Shown one piece after another: positions 36,748 through 46,127 of a stretch of DNA of 64,000 nucleotides. Numbering within the stretch: position 1 is the stretch's first letter; every line of letters starts with the position of its first letter. A model generated the notes under the pieces. It worked only from the letters and a program-made list of their open reading frames with translations, did not search any database and had not been told where the DNA came from. The position numbers and the translations under genes are program-made. Source of the DNA: Thiodiazotropha sp037384425 (lineage in GTDB: Bacteria > Pseudomonadota > Gammaproteobacteria > Chromatiales > Chromatiaceae); contig JARROA010000005.1 in NCBI GenBank assembly GCA_037384425.1, forward strand, positions 45,656-109,655. Direction: 5' to 3'.

Positions 36748-36996
36748 TCAGTCATCCCCGACCTGCTTGTGGCTGCCGTCACAGTAGGGCGGGGTCTTAG
36801 TCTGCTTGCAGCGACAGAGCCAGTGTTCCCCGCTCTTCTCCGGCTTGAAGCCGATGGGTTCGATACCGGTACCCCGATGGGAACCGTCGCAGAAGGGCTG
36901 GTTGGAGGAACGGCCACAGGCACACCACCAATACTCTCTGCCCGCCATCAGATCGACAGCAATGGGTTGTTTGGCCGCCACCACAGGTTTTTCCAT
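36748..36996 (-). CDS. Double CDGSH iron-sulfur protein
   Basis: An 82-residue protein with two complete CDGSH (mitoNEET-type) motifs: C25-x-C27 ... C36-D-G-S-H40 (CACGRSSNQPFCDGSH) and C61-x-C63 ... C72-D-G-S-H76 (CRCKQTKTPPYCDGSH). Each should bind one 2Fe-2S cluster by three cysteines and one histidine, giving a redox- and acid-sensitive cluster that can be transferred. The tandem form resembles eukaryotic CISD3/Miner2. There is no membrane anchor. It converges on the Rieske-synthase fusion. Electron-transfer or cluster-donor roles are both possible. Confidence 0.92.
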   Translation of the reverse strand: MEKPVVAAKQPIAVDLMAGREYWWCACGRSSNQPFCDGSHRGTGIEPIGFKPEKSGEHWLCRCKQTKTPPYCDGSHKQVGDD

Positions 36997-37286
36997 CGTC
37001 TTCTCCTCGAAATTGGCACTGCCGGAGAGGCAGTGGAAGCAGGATGTTATAGTTCTGCCCCATTGGTAGCACAGAAATCCGGCTAAAAAAACTCAACAAC
37101 ATCGTCGGTTAATATCTGCTAACCTCTGCTTCCCGAAACCATCCAGAGGGGCTGATGCAGCCGCTTGGATAGGGCTGACCATTCTCCCCAAGGCCTGTCT
37201 TGCACCCCAAGCGCACTTCATTCGGGGCGCGGCCGGTCCCTTACCGGTCCACTGAATGGTCGAGAATCACTGACGAGGCACACTTG

Positions 37287-38579
37287 ATGAGCGAGCAAGA
37301 CGACTGGATCGCCTTCGACAGAGCCCATGTCTGGCACCCCTACAGCGCCATCGGCGCCGACCTGCCGGTGTTCCCGGTGGTCTCCGCCGACGGGGTGCGC
37401 CTGCGTCTGGCCGACGGCCGCGAGCTGATCGACGGCATGTCCTCCTGGTGGTGCGCCATCCACGGTTACAACCACCCGCAGCTGAACCGGGCGATCCAGG
37501 AGCAACTCGGCCGCATGGCCCACGTCATGTTCGGCGGCCTGACCCATGAGCCCGCCGTCGAGCTGGCGCGCAAACTGGTGGAGATCACCCCGGAGCCCCT
37601 GCAATCGGTTTTCTTCTGCGACTCGGGTTCGGTTGCGGTGGAAGTCGCCATGAAGATGGCGATCCAGTACTGGCACGACAAGGGGTTGCCCGGCAAGCAG
37701 CGACTTCTCACCATCCGACGCGGTTACCACGGCGACACCTTCGGCGCCATGTCGGTGTGTGATCCGGTCACCGGCATGCACAGCCTGTTTGCCGATGCCC
37801 TCACCCTGCAATACTTCGCCGATGCCCCCACCTGCTTCTACGGCCACCCCTGCAACCGGGAGGGCGCCGTATCCATGGAGCTCAAACTGCGCGAACACCA
37901 CGCGAACATCGCCGCCGTCATCCTGGAGCCCATCGTGCAGGGCGCCGGCGGCATGCGCTTCTACTCCCTGGAGTATCTGCAGGAGGTGCGACGTCTGTGC
38001 GATCAGTATGGCGTACTGCTGATCCTGGACGAGATCGCCACCGGCTTCGGCCGCACCGGTCGCCTGTTCGGTTGCGATCACGCCGAGGTAGTGCCCGACA
38101 TCATGTGTGTCGGCAAGGCCCTGACCGGCGGCTACATGAGCCTGGCCGCCACCCTCACCACCGAAGAGGTCAGCGGCACCATCAGCCGGGGCGAACCGGG
38201 GCTCTTCATGCACGGTCCCACCTTCATGGCCAACCCCCTGGCCTGCAGTGTGGCGCTGGCCAGCCTGCAGCTGTTGCTCGACTCCCCCTGGCAGGAGCGG
38301 GTGGCGGCCATCGAGGCGGGGCTGAAAGACGGACTGGCGCCTTGCCGGGAGATGCCCCAGGTGGAGGAGGTGCGGGTGCTGGGTGCCATCGGCGTGGTGG
38401 AGATGAAAAAACCGGTGGACATGAAAACCGTGCCCCACTGCTTCGTGGACGCCGGGGTCTGGGTCAGACCCTTCGGCAAGCTGGTCTATCTGATGCCCCC
38501 CTTCATCATCTCGGCGGAGGATCTGAAGCGGCTCACCGATGCAGTGGTGGCGGTGGTGGAGGATTGCCCCATCGAGTGA
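37287..38579 (+). CDS. bioA: Adenosylmethionine-8-amino-7-oxononanoate aminotransferase
   Basis: PLP enzyme of biotin synthesis that uses S-adenosylmethionine as amino donor to make 7,8-diaminopelargonate. The 430 residues start MSEQDDWIAFDRAHVWHPYS; the frame is open upstream to 37200 but only this ATG, with GAGG 8 bases before it, fits the family. Substrate- and cofactor-site motifs are present: DGMSSWWCAIHGYNHP, SGSVAVEVAMKMA, YHGDTFGAMSV, LILDEIATGFGRTG and the PLP lysine in VGKALTGG. It stands alone: bioBFCD are not in the window, and I find no BirA-type operator in the 290 bases upstream. Confidence 0.95.
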   Translation: MSEQDDWIAFDRAHVWHPYSAIGADLPVFPVVSADGVRLRLADGRELIDGMSSWWCAIHGYNHPQLNRAIQEQLGRMAHVMFGGLTHEPAVELARKLVEITPEPLQSVFFCDSGSVAVEVAMKMAIQYWHDKGLPGKQRLLTIRRGYHGDTFGAMSVCDPVTGMHSLFADALTLQYFADAPTCFYGHPCNREGAVSMELKLREHHANIAAVILEPIVQGAGGMRFYSLEYLQEVRRLCDQYGVLLILDEIATGFGRTGRLFGCDHAEVVPDIMCVGKALTGGYMSLAATLTTEEVSGTISRGEPGLFMHGPTFMANPLACSVALASLQLLLDSPWQERVAAIEAGLKDGLAPCREMPQVEEVRVLGAIGVVEMKKPVDMKTVPHCFVDAGVWVRPFGKLVYLMPPFIISAEDLKRLTDAVVAVVEDCPIE

Positions 38580-38699
38580 GTCGCGGCTAGCGCGGTGTCG
38601 GATGCAGGTCCATGACGTCCCTGCACGGCATCCGTTCAGCACTCGATCCCTGACCGCTAGAATACGAGTTGAGTGGCAATTCCACACATAGGAGAAAGC

Positions 38700-39023
38700 A
38701 TGTTTAATATTTCCAGCATCTACCCAAAGATAAAGGGATTCGAATTCGATTTTGATTACTACCTGAACAGGCACATGCCCAGGTCGATAGCGCTTCTGTC
38801 TGCGGCGAAAGGTTTCAAAGGTGTGTCTGTCGAGCGCGGTATGGATATCGATGAACCTAAGCTCGAATCATCGTATGTAGCCATGTGCCACTACTATTTC
38901 GACTCTCTCGAGGACTTTATGGCAGCTTTTGCGCCTCATGCCGAGGAGTTGCAGAGTGATATTGCGAACTACACAAATATCGAGCCGGTAATCCAAATCA
39001 ATGAAGTGCAGATTTCAAAGTAG
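38700..39023 (+). CDS. EthD-family protein
   Basis: A 107-residue protein of the dimeric ferredoxin-like (EthD) fold. FDYYLNRHMPRSIALL matches the conserved Y-x-x-x-HxP helix of the family, and the C-terminal INEVQISK closes the last strand. AGGAG sits 5 bases before the ATG at 38700. Codon use and GC content are noticeably lower than in bioA upstream, suggesting transfer. In some bacteria EthD proteins accompany oxygenase or polyketide genes, none of which is here. Function unknown. Confidence 0.8.
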   Translation: MFNISSIYPKIKGFEFDFDYYLNRHMPRSIALLSAAKGFKGVSVERGMDIDEPKLESSYVAMCHYYFDSLEDFMAAFAPHAEELQSDIANYTNIEPVIQINEVQISK

Positions 39024-39047
39024 ATCACCTGATTGCGACGTTATCCA

Positions 39048-39069
39048 ACCCTCTCTCGAAAGAGAGGGT
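39048..39069. terminator. Bidirectional hairpin between convergent genes
   Basis: Perfect 9-bp stem (ACCCTCTCT/AGAGAGGGT) with a CGAA tetraloop, 24 bases after the EthD stop and 18 bases after the opposing gene's stop. No T-run on either strand. Confidence 0.6.
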
Positions 39070-39086
39070 GAAGGCTGATCGCAGAC

Positions 39087-39482
39087 TTACTCTTTCGCTT
39101 TCTTCAACTTCTTTTTGATCTGCTCCTGGTACTTGCTGTCCTTCTCCTTTTCGTGTTCGGAGGAGTTCTGCATCGCTTCATGGCCGGCTTCCGACTCGGT
39201 CTTGCGCTTCTCCAACTCCGTCTTGTAGGTCTCGCGCTCCGACTCGTGCTCGCGCTTCATCGTCTCGCGTTCGGCCTCGTGCTCGCGTTTCCGATTTTCG
39301 AACGCCGCATCACGCTCCTGCTTCCACGCCTCCGAGCGCTCATTCTCGACTACCATGCGTTGCTTGTGCTCCTGCTCAATCCGCTTCCCATAATCCTCCC
39401 GATCGTCGGCGAAGGCGCTGTGGCCGATCAGAAGACCCGCAAACAACCCGCAGGCCAACATCGATGTGACTGTTGTTTTCAT
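39087..39482 (-). CDS. Exported highly charged coiled-coil protein
   Basis: A 131-residue protein with a signal peptide (MKTTVTSMLACGLFAGLLIG, cleavage near HSAFA). The mature part is one long charged helix with almost no hydrophobic residues. The pattern KREHEAERETMKREHESERE contains an 11-residue near-repeat (KREHEAERETM / KREHESERETY), so the gene grew in part by internal duplication. It ends in lysine-rich KKKLKKAKE. AAGGA precedes the ATG. No family recognised; periplasmic, possibly chaperone- or wall-associated. Confidence 0.7.
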   Translation of the reverse strand: MKTTVTSMLACGLFAGLLIGHSAFADDREDYGKRIEQEHKQRMVVENERSEAWKQERDAAFENRKREHEAERETMKREHESERETYKTELEKRKTESEAGHEAMQNSSEHEKEKDSKYQEQIKKKLKKAKE

Positions 39483-39542
39483 CTGGTTTCCTTGTGTTGT
39501 AGTGAAAGTGCCGAGAAACCGGTCATGGAAGACCGGGAGACC

Positions 39543-39797
39543 TCAACCCGACTTGTTGAACTGCCGGTAGAGAAACAGCAACAGCAACGCACCCGCCGTC
39601 GCCGTCAGAATACTGGTAATGTCGATTCCGCCAATACCTCCAACCCCGAGTAGGGAACCCAGATAACCACCGACGAAGGCGCCGGCCACGCCCAGCAGTA
39701 TGGTCATGAGCATGCCGCCACCGTCCGGGCCGGGCATGATCCACTTGGCGAAAATCCCCGCGATGAGGCCGAGTACGATCCAGGAAATAAAACCCAC
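39543..39797 (-). CDS. GlsB/YeaQ/YmgE-family small membrane protein
   Basis: An 84-residue inner-membrane protein with three hydrophobic segments (MGFISWIVLGLIAGIFAKWI; MTILLGVAGAFVGGYLGSLL; TATAGALLLLFLY) and the family sequence AKWIMPGPDGGG. The family is induced by stress in enterics and also called transglycosylase-associated, though no enzyme activity is established. It starts with GTG, with AAGGAG 8 bases upstream; the nearby ATG is out of frame. Confidence 0.9.
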   Translation of the reverse strand: MGFISWIVLGLIAGIFAKWIMPGPDGGGMLMTILLGVAGAFVGGYLGSLLGVGGIGGIDITSILTATAGALLLLFLYRQFNKSG

Positions 39798-39824
39798 GAC
39801 ATTCTCTCCTTACATCAATTGTGT

Positions 39825-40742
39825 CTACAGCGCTGCGGCAGCGAAGGTATCGCAGCTGTTGAGATTGCCCCGCTCGAAACCGACCTTGAACCACTTCACC
39901 CGCTGCGCGGAGCTGCCATGGGTGAAGGCGTCGGGGGTGACATAACCCTGGGACTGCTTCTGCAGGCGATCATCGCCGATGGCGCTGGCTGCGGTGAGTC
40001 CCTCCTCGACGTCACCGCTCTCCAGCAGCTGACGGGAACGGTTGGCGTGAAAGGCCCAGACACCGGCCAGGCAGTCGGCCTGCAGCTCCTGACGCACGGT
40101 CAGCCTGTTCTGCTGCACCTGGGAAAGCCCCTGCTTCGCCTCCTGCACCTTTTGCGAGATACCGAGCAGTGTCTGTACATGGTGACCCACCTCATGGGCG
40201 ATCACATAGGCCTGGGCGAAATCGCCGGGCGCCTTGAAGCGGCTCTTGAGATCGTCGTAGAAGGAGAGATCGATATAGACCTTCTGATCCCCCGGGCAGT
40301 AAAAGGGCCCCATGGCGGCCTGCCCCAGGCCACAGGCCGAGCGCACCGCGCCACGGAAGAGCACCAGCTTGGGTTCCTTGTAGCGACCGCCCTCTTTGGC
40401 GAAGATCGTCTGCCAGGTCTCCTCGGTGTCGGCCAATACCACGGAGACGAAGTCGACCAGCTCCTTCTCGGCCGCGGTCTGTCTCACAGGTTCCACCGAC
40501 TGATCGGTGAGCCGGTCACCGCCGCCGCTCCCACCGAGCAGACTGTCCAGATTGCCGCTCAGCAGGCCATAGGCGCCGATGGCCAGCACCGCGACTATGC
40601 CCCCCTTGAGGCCAAACAGCTTGAACACCATGGGCAGCAGATTGAGCATACCGCCGCCACCAAAGCCACCCATGCCGCTGGGTGCGGAACTCCCCCGGCG
40701 GTCCTCGATGTTGTCGCTGCCTCTTCGCCCCCTCCAACGCAT
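39825..40742 (-). CDS. ypfJ: YpfJ-family neutral zinc metallopeptidase
   Basis: A 305-residue inner-membrane-anchored protein. After an arginine-rich N-terminus (MRWRGRRGSDNIEDRRG) and a glycine-rich linker comes one membrane helix (~residues 45-65, GIVAVLAIGAYGLL). The periplasmic domain has the zinc-protease motif HEVGHHVQ and the downstream acidic ligand region RQELQADCLAGVWA. YCPGDQKVYIDLSFYDDL is family-typical. It starts 7 bases after the DUF2780 gene, so both form an operon. Substrates unknown. Confidence 0.92.
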   Translation of the reverse strand: MRWRGRRGSDNIEDRRGSSAPSGMGGFGGGGMLNLLPMVFKLFGLKGGIVAVLAIGAYGLLSGNLDSLLGGSGGGDRLTDQSVEPVRQTAAEKELVDFVSVVLADTEETWQTIFAKEGGRYKEPKLVLFRGAVRSACGLGQAAMGPFYCPGDQKVYIDLSFYDDLKSRFKAPGDFAQAYVIAHEVGHHVQTLLGISQKVQEAKQGLSQVQQNRLTVRQELQADCLAGVWAFHANRSRQLLESGDVEEGLTAASAIGDDRLQKQSQGYVTPDAFTHGSSAQRVKWFKVGFERGNLNSCDTFAAAAL

Positions 40743-40749
40743 CGCTTCA

Positions 40750-41139
40750 CTACTCTCCCTGCAATACCTTCTGCACCAGCGAGGCCAGATCACCGCCTCC
40801 CTTCGACTGCAGATAGCTCAACACGATGGGTATGAACTTGCCGACCATCCCCGCATCCAGGTCGAGTTTGCCGAAACCGGCCGCTAACGAGGCAAGATTG
40901 CCAAGTTCATTACCGCCCAGAGCGGATGCGACACCCCCCAGGAGGCCGCCCAGACCGCCGCCGGTCTCCGGTGCGGCATCGATCAGGCCCTCGACACCCG
41001 GTACCGCATCGGCCACGCGCGCGAAGTCGCCAGCCGAAAGCTGATCCTTCACCAGACCGAACAACAGCCCGGCGCCACCCTCGGCCTGCGAGCTGCTCAC
41101 GCCTGCGCCGGCCGCCAATTGTTGAACCAGTTCCATCAT
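40750..41139 (-). CDS. DUF2780 protein
   Basis: A 129-residue protein of the DUF2780 (VcgC/VcgE) family. It is glycine/alanine/leucine-rich, with VQQLAAGAGVSSSQAEGGAG at the start and GMVGKFIPIVLSYLQSKGG near the end. I start at 41139, where GAGGG lies 7 bases before tandem ATGs. Despite hydrophobic glycine-rich patches there is no clear signal peptide. It is the first gene before ypfJ. Function unknown. Confidence 0.82.
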   Translation of the reverse strand: MMELVQQLAAGAGVSSSQAEGGAGLLFGLVKDQLSAGDFARVADAVPGVEGLIDAAPETGGGLGGLLGGVASALGGNELGNLASLAAGFGKLDLDAGMVGKFIPIVLSYLQSKGGGDLASLVQKVLQGE

Positions 41140-41360
41140 GTTAAAACCCTCGAAGTGGAGGCGGGTATCCAGCATTCCGCCGATTTGGGCCGCGTTCATC
41201 GCTGCAATACGGACGCACTGTCCTGTTTTTTCGGTCGTCCATCGAAAAAACCAACGGTCGACCCCGCTGAGTCTAACCCAAGCTCCGGTCAGCTCCAGCG
41301 GAAAACGTAAATCATTGTCACAATGCCGATAGGTTGGCTGCGTGATTAAGGAGAGGGGAG

Positions 41361-42842
<1,482 letters not shown>

Positions 42843-42898
42843 CCCGGCCGATGCGCTGATCCATTAAGCTGATAAATCGGGAATCGACGCCGGCAGAT

Positions 42899-43657
42899 TC
42901 ACACCTGGATGCCGATCATCAGAAATCCGCCCCAGGCGATCAAACCGATCCCCAACAGGCGTGACGGCCATTCCTGTTCCGCGGGCAGGACCTTCTCCAC
43001 CAGCACCACCAGGGTCAGCACGGCGATCCAGATCAAATTCATCACGCCGAGCACGAATAGCAGCAGCATCAGCATGGCGCAGCAGCCGACACAGTAGGCG
43101 CCGTGATGCAGCCCCATGAGAAAGGCGCCTCGCGTACCGGGACGCCACTCGCCGAGCAGGAAGCCCAGGGGCGTGCGGCACTTGTTCAGACACAGCTGTT
43201 TGAACGAAGTGAATTGATAGACTCCGGCTCCCAGCAAGAGCAGGCCGCTGAGCCATTGGCTGGCGCTCTCCATCATCGGCGTCACCAGTCGCAACTCCAG
43301 CAGACCCCATTGGGCCAAGGTGACCGCCAGGCTGAAACCGGCCCACACCAGGAGATAGCCGCCGACGAAGGCGCTGAGGAGTGATCCCCCATCCTGAGCG
43401 GCCTGGTTGTTCGCCACGCGCGCGTACATCTGCACCATCGGCAGTGCCGAGGGCAGCATCATGGCCACCATCATGACCGCCCACATCAGCCATACCAGAA
43501 CCAGATCGCCGCTGCCCCAGTTCATCATGGCGGGCATCAGCCACTGGGCGGCCGGCAGATCCATATGCATCATGCCCCAGGCCATGTAGACAAGGTATAG
43601 CCATCCCAGCCCGGCCAGGGCCGCCAGGCCGAGGCGGACGCGCAGGATCCCCTCCAT
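42899..43657 (-). CDS. DUF2182 integral membrane protein, predicted metal-binding
   Basis: A 252-residue inner-membrane protein with about six helices. It is rich in methionine (WGMMHMDL, LMPAMMNW, MMVAMMLPSALPMVQMYARV) and has two cysteine patches near the membrane: KQLCLNKCRTPLGF and HHGAYCVGCCAMLML. These are the family's hallmarks and suggest copper or another soft metal, though none is proven. It starts 4 bases after the DUF1326 gene, with which it regularly pairs. Transport, sensing and redox roles are all possible. Confidence 0.88.
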   Translation of the reverse strand: MEGILRVRLGLAALAGLGWLYLVYMAWGMMHMDLPAAQWLMPAMMNWGSGDLVLVWLMWAVMMVAMMLPSALPMVQMYARVANNQAAQDGGSLLSAFVGGYLLVWAGFSLAVTLAQWGLLELRLVTPMMESASQWLSGLLLLGAGVYQFTSFKQLCLNKCRTPLGFLLGEWRPGTRGAFLMGLHHGAYCVGCCAMLMLLLFVLGVMNLIWIAVLTLVVLVEKVLPAEQEWPSRLLGIGLIAWGGFLMIGIQV

Positions 43658-43661
43658 CGGC

Positions 43662-44264
43662 TCAGGCCTGATAGGCGAAAGGCGAGTAGTAGGCGTTGCG
43701 TTCGCTGAAATTCACCGAAAAACCGTGGTCGTCGTAGTGGCAGCGTGTCGACTTGGAGGAGATCAACGGCACGTCGGGCACCACGGTGAAAGGCACGTTG
43801 CGAACCTCGACCGGACGGCCCTCCTGGCCTTCGATGCCCTCGATCTCGACATCGGCGACAGTGCCGACACGCACGCTGCGTTTGCTGCCGTCGGCCTGAT
43901 AGTCGATTGGCGCCGCGCTTACCCCCAACACCTCGCCGATCAGCGGCCCCAGCGCGGAGAGATGACCGCCTTCCTGACCGGAGAAGATCTTGGCCAGGGC
44001 TTCGGCCTGTGACGCATCGGCCCGATCATCCGTGTAGAGAGCCACCTTCCACTTCTCCTGCATCATGTGTCCGGGCGCATAGGCGAACAGGGCCACGTTC
44101 AAACCGGCCAGATCGAGCGCGCCGTAGCTGCCCTCGTCCACGTGCCAGGCGACAACGACCTTGCACTCGCCTTCGGAGGGTGCGCCCAGGAAGTTGCAGG
44201 GACATACGACGGTGCAATTGCAGGCTTCAAAGTAAGTACCCTTTACATGCCATTTCTCGGCCAT
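43662..44264 (-). CDS. DUF1326 cysteine-motif protein
   Basis: A 200-residue soluble protein beginning MAEKWHVKGTYFEACNCTVV, with a CNCxxxCPC cluster (residues ~16-22) typical of DUF1326 and a further cysteine in GECKVV. I start at 44264, which has AGGGG 6 bases upstream. The C-terminal half is beta-rich (NVPFTVVPDVPLISSKSTRC). Co-occurrence with DUF2182 suggests a metal handling pair, with this protein offering cysteines to the membrane partner. Function unknown. Confidence 0.88.
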   Translation of the reverse strand: MAEKWHVKGTYFEACNCTVVCPCNFLGAPSEGECKVVVAWHVDEGSYGALDLAGLNVALFAYAPGHMMQEKWKVALYTDDRADASQAEALAKIFSGQEGGHLSALGPLIGEVLGVSAAPIDYQADGSKRSVRVGTVADVEIEGIEGQEGRPVEVRNVPFTVVPDVPLISSKSTRCHYDDHGFSVNFSERNAYYSPFAYQA

Positions 44265-44430
44265 GATCATCCCCTTTCTCAATTGGTGTCATTGTTGTTG
44301 AGGACCCTTACGGACGGGGATGATGGTATATCAGAGAGCCCTTTGCATGATGCTGCTCGAGGATACCCCTTGGGTCCAGCCTGTAGATCGAGTGTAGACG
44401 GGGAAGGACAGCGATAGACGCACCTTTTAC

Positions 44431-44460
44431 GCGGTATATGAGCCCCCCGGCTCATACCGC
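44431..44460 (-). terminator. Hairpin after the HxlR gene
   Basis: Stem GCGGTA(T)ATGAGCC / GGCTCATACCGC with one bulged base and a CCCC loop, ~100 bases past the HxlR stop. No T-run. It may separate the regulator from the DUF1326 gene transcribed in the same direction. The rest of 44265-44557 shows nothing else. Confidence 0.45.
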
Positions 44461-44557
44461 CGACCGTGACCGATGTGGTTTCGCGATAGATTAGCGAAAA
44501 AAACACAGCCTTCCGTGGCCGGGATACCGACCTAGGGCCAGACCCGGCACCCCGGCA

Positions 44558-44938
44558 TCACGCACCTGGATCAACCCTGACCCCGGGCACCTCCAAAGTG
44601 TCCGCAATGTACTTTTTCGACCAGCCGATCAGGGACTGCATCACCGGCCCCAGGTCCCGGCCCTTTTCGGTCAGATGGTAACGATAGCGCTTGGGCCGCG
44701 ACTGGTAGAGTTCACGCCGGATGATCTGCTGCTGCTCCAACCGCTTCAGGCGGTCGGCCAGGATGTTGGTGGGAATCCTCTCCAGCGAGTTCTGCAGCTC
44801 CTTGAAAGTGTGGCGGCCGAAGAAGAGATCGCGTACCACCAGCAGGGTCCACTTGTCACCGATGATGTCGAGCACACAGGCCACCGGGCAGCGCGAGCGA
44901 TGGCATGCGGAGTTTGAAGACTGGGGGGTTTGCGCCAT
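44558..44938 (-). CDS. HxlR-family transcriptional regulator
   Basis: A 126-residue winged-helix regulator. CPVACVLDIIGDKWTLLVVR at residues ~18-37 is the conserved HxlR opening, with cysteines that in some members sense electrophiles or oxidants. The recognition region is RIPTNILADRLKRLEQ and the wing YHLTEKGRDLGPVM. It is divergent from GST-MAPEG over a 97-base gap that holds a large inverted repeat, so GST-MAPEG is the likely target together with its own gene. Thiol-based sensing fits a detoxification target but is inference. Confidence 0.92.
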   Translation of the reverse strand: MAQTPQSSNSACHRSRCPVACVLDIIGDKWTLLVVRDLFFGRHTFKELQNSLERIPTNILADRLKRLEQQQIIRRELYQSRPKRYRYHLTEKGRDLGPVMQSLIGWSKKYIADTLEVPGVRVDPGA

Positions 44939-44963
44939 GTCCCCAGTCTAGCCAACTGACTTG

Positions 44964-45007
44964 TATTTTGAAAGTTACCCGTCTACGCTTTGGTTACTTG
45001 CAAAATA
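44964..45007. promoter_or_regulatory. Inverted repeat, likely HxlR operator
   Basis: TATTTTGAAAGTTAC (44964-44978) and GTTACTTGCAAAATA (44993-45007) are complements with two mismatches, separated by 14 bases. They occupy the centre of the hxlR/GST divergent promoter region. This size suits two bound winged-helix dimers. Confidence 0.65.
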
Positions 45008-45035
45008 AAAGCCACTAAAAGGAGGCTACCAACCG

Positions 45036-45641
45036 ATGCAACTCACCCTCTATCACTGCCCAGGAACCCGTTCACAACGGGTGCGCTGGGCCCTCGAGGA
45101 ACTCGACCTGGACTACGATCTGGAACCGATCGATCTCTATCATGGCCAGGGCAACAGCCCCGAATACCGGGCTATCAATCCGCTCGGACAGCTGCCCGCA
45201 CTGAAGGTCGACGACAAGGTGATCCTGGAGAGCGGCGCCATCGTGCATTGGCTGGCCGATCGTTTCGCCCCCGGCCTGTTGGCGCCGCCTATCGATTCCC
45301 CGAACCGCGCCGACTACGCACAGTGGATGTACTTCGCCGTCACCAATCTGGAAGGGCCGGCCTGGGAGATCGTGCTCCATCGCGACATCCTGCCGGAGAA
45401 GCTCGCGGTGAAGGCGATCATCCCCTTTGCGGAAGGACGATTGGGGGAGGTCCTCGAGCTGTTGGGGAGCCACCTGAGTGGGCGCGACTACCTGTTGGGC
45501 GAATCATTCAGCGCCGCCGACATCCTGGCCGGCTACATTCTGATGTGGTTCCCCCGCCAAGTGACGGCCATGCCGAGCCTCAAGGCCTATGTGAAACGCC
45601 TCAAAGACCGTCCCGCCTACCAGCGCAGCCAGCGCTCCTGA
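45036..45641 (+). CDS. Glutathione S-transferase
   Basis: A 201-residue cytosolic enzyme predicted to conjugate glutathione to electrophiles. The thioredoxin-like N-terminal domain (residues 1-75) begins MQLTLYHCPGTRSQRVRWAL, with candidate Cys/Ser catalytic residues, and has the GSH-binding NPLGQLPALKVDDKVILESG. The helical C-terminal domain (85-200) includes YLLGESFSAADILAGY with the conserved N-capping aspartate. A strong AAGGAGG precedes the ATG. The MAPEG gene follows 36 bases on. Confidence 0.92.
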   Translation: MQLTLYHCPGTRSQRVRWALEELDLDYDLEPIDLYHGQGNSPEYRAINPLGQLPALKVDDKVILESGAIVHWLADRFAPGLLAPPIDSPNRADYAQWMYFAVTNLEGPAWEIVLHRDILPEKLAVKAIIPFAEGRLGEVLELLGSHLSGRDYLLGESFSAADILAGYILMWFPRQVTAMPSLKAYVKRLKDRPAYQRSQRS

Positions 45642-45677
45642 CCCTCAATCACCTTCTCTGATCCAGGGAGACCAGCC

Positions 45678-46091
45678 ATGCCCGCGACACACATCAGCAG
45701 CGAACTCTACTGGCTCACCCTGACCGTGCTCATGACCGGCCTGATGTGGGTGCCCTACATCATCAACCGCATCGTCGAACAGCGGCCGGGGCCAGCCTTT
45801 TGGGATCCGGAAGGCACAACCGCGACCCGGGTGGGCTGGGCCAGCAGGATGATGCGCGCGCATCAGAACGCCATCGAGAACCTGGTGATCTTCGCTCCCC
45901 TGGTGCTGGCGCTGCAGCTGGCGCAGATCAGCACCCCGCTCACGGCCGGCGCCTGTATGGTCTATTTCTTCGCCCGGCTGGCGCACTACCTGGTCTTCAG
46001 CTTCGGTATCCCTGGGTTGCGGATTCCTGCCTTTGCCGTCGGCGTCTCGGCGCAGATGGCGCTGGTCTTCGTCCTGCTGGGTTGGCAGTAA
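45678..46091 (+). CDS. MAPEG-family membrane protein
   Basis: A 137-residue four-helix inner-membrane protein. The family includes microsomal GSTs and leukotriene synthases. RMMRAHQNAIENLVIFAPLV is the MAPEG signature, with the arginine and the asparagine/glutamate used for glutathione in eukaryotic members. Helices lie at ~10-30, 60-85, 85-105 and 110-135. Encoded right after a soluble GST and under the same candidate HxlR operator, it may handle lipophilic electrophiles in the membrane. Confidence 0.9.
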   Translation: MPATHISSELYWLTLTVLMTGLMWVPYIINRIVEQRPGPAFWDPEGTTATRVGWASRMMRAHQNAIENLVIFAPLVLALQLAQISTPLTAGACMVYFFARLAHYLVFSFGIPGLRIPAFAVGVSAQMALVFVLLGWQ

Positions 46092-46127
46092 TCACACTGC
46101 GCGGCTGGTGAGACCGCCCGGACATCC

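Noticed and set aside
36997..37286. Biotin operator upstream of bioA
   Set aside because: No long TTGTAAACC-type inverted repeat of BirA is visible; only a short GGCCGGTCCCTTACCGGTCC hairpin.
37218..38774. 518-codon frame opposite bioA
   Set aside because: bioA is full length and conserved; the antisense product is low complexity and has no start signals.
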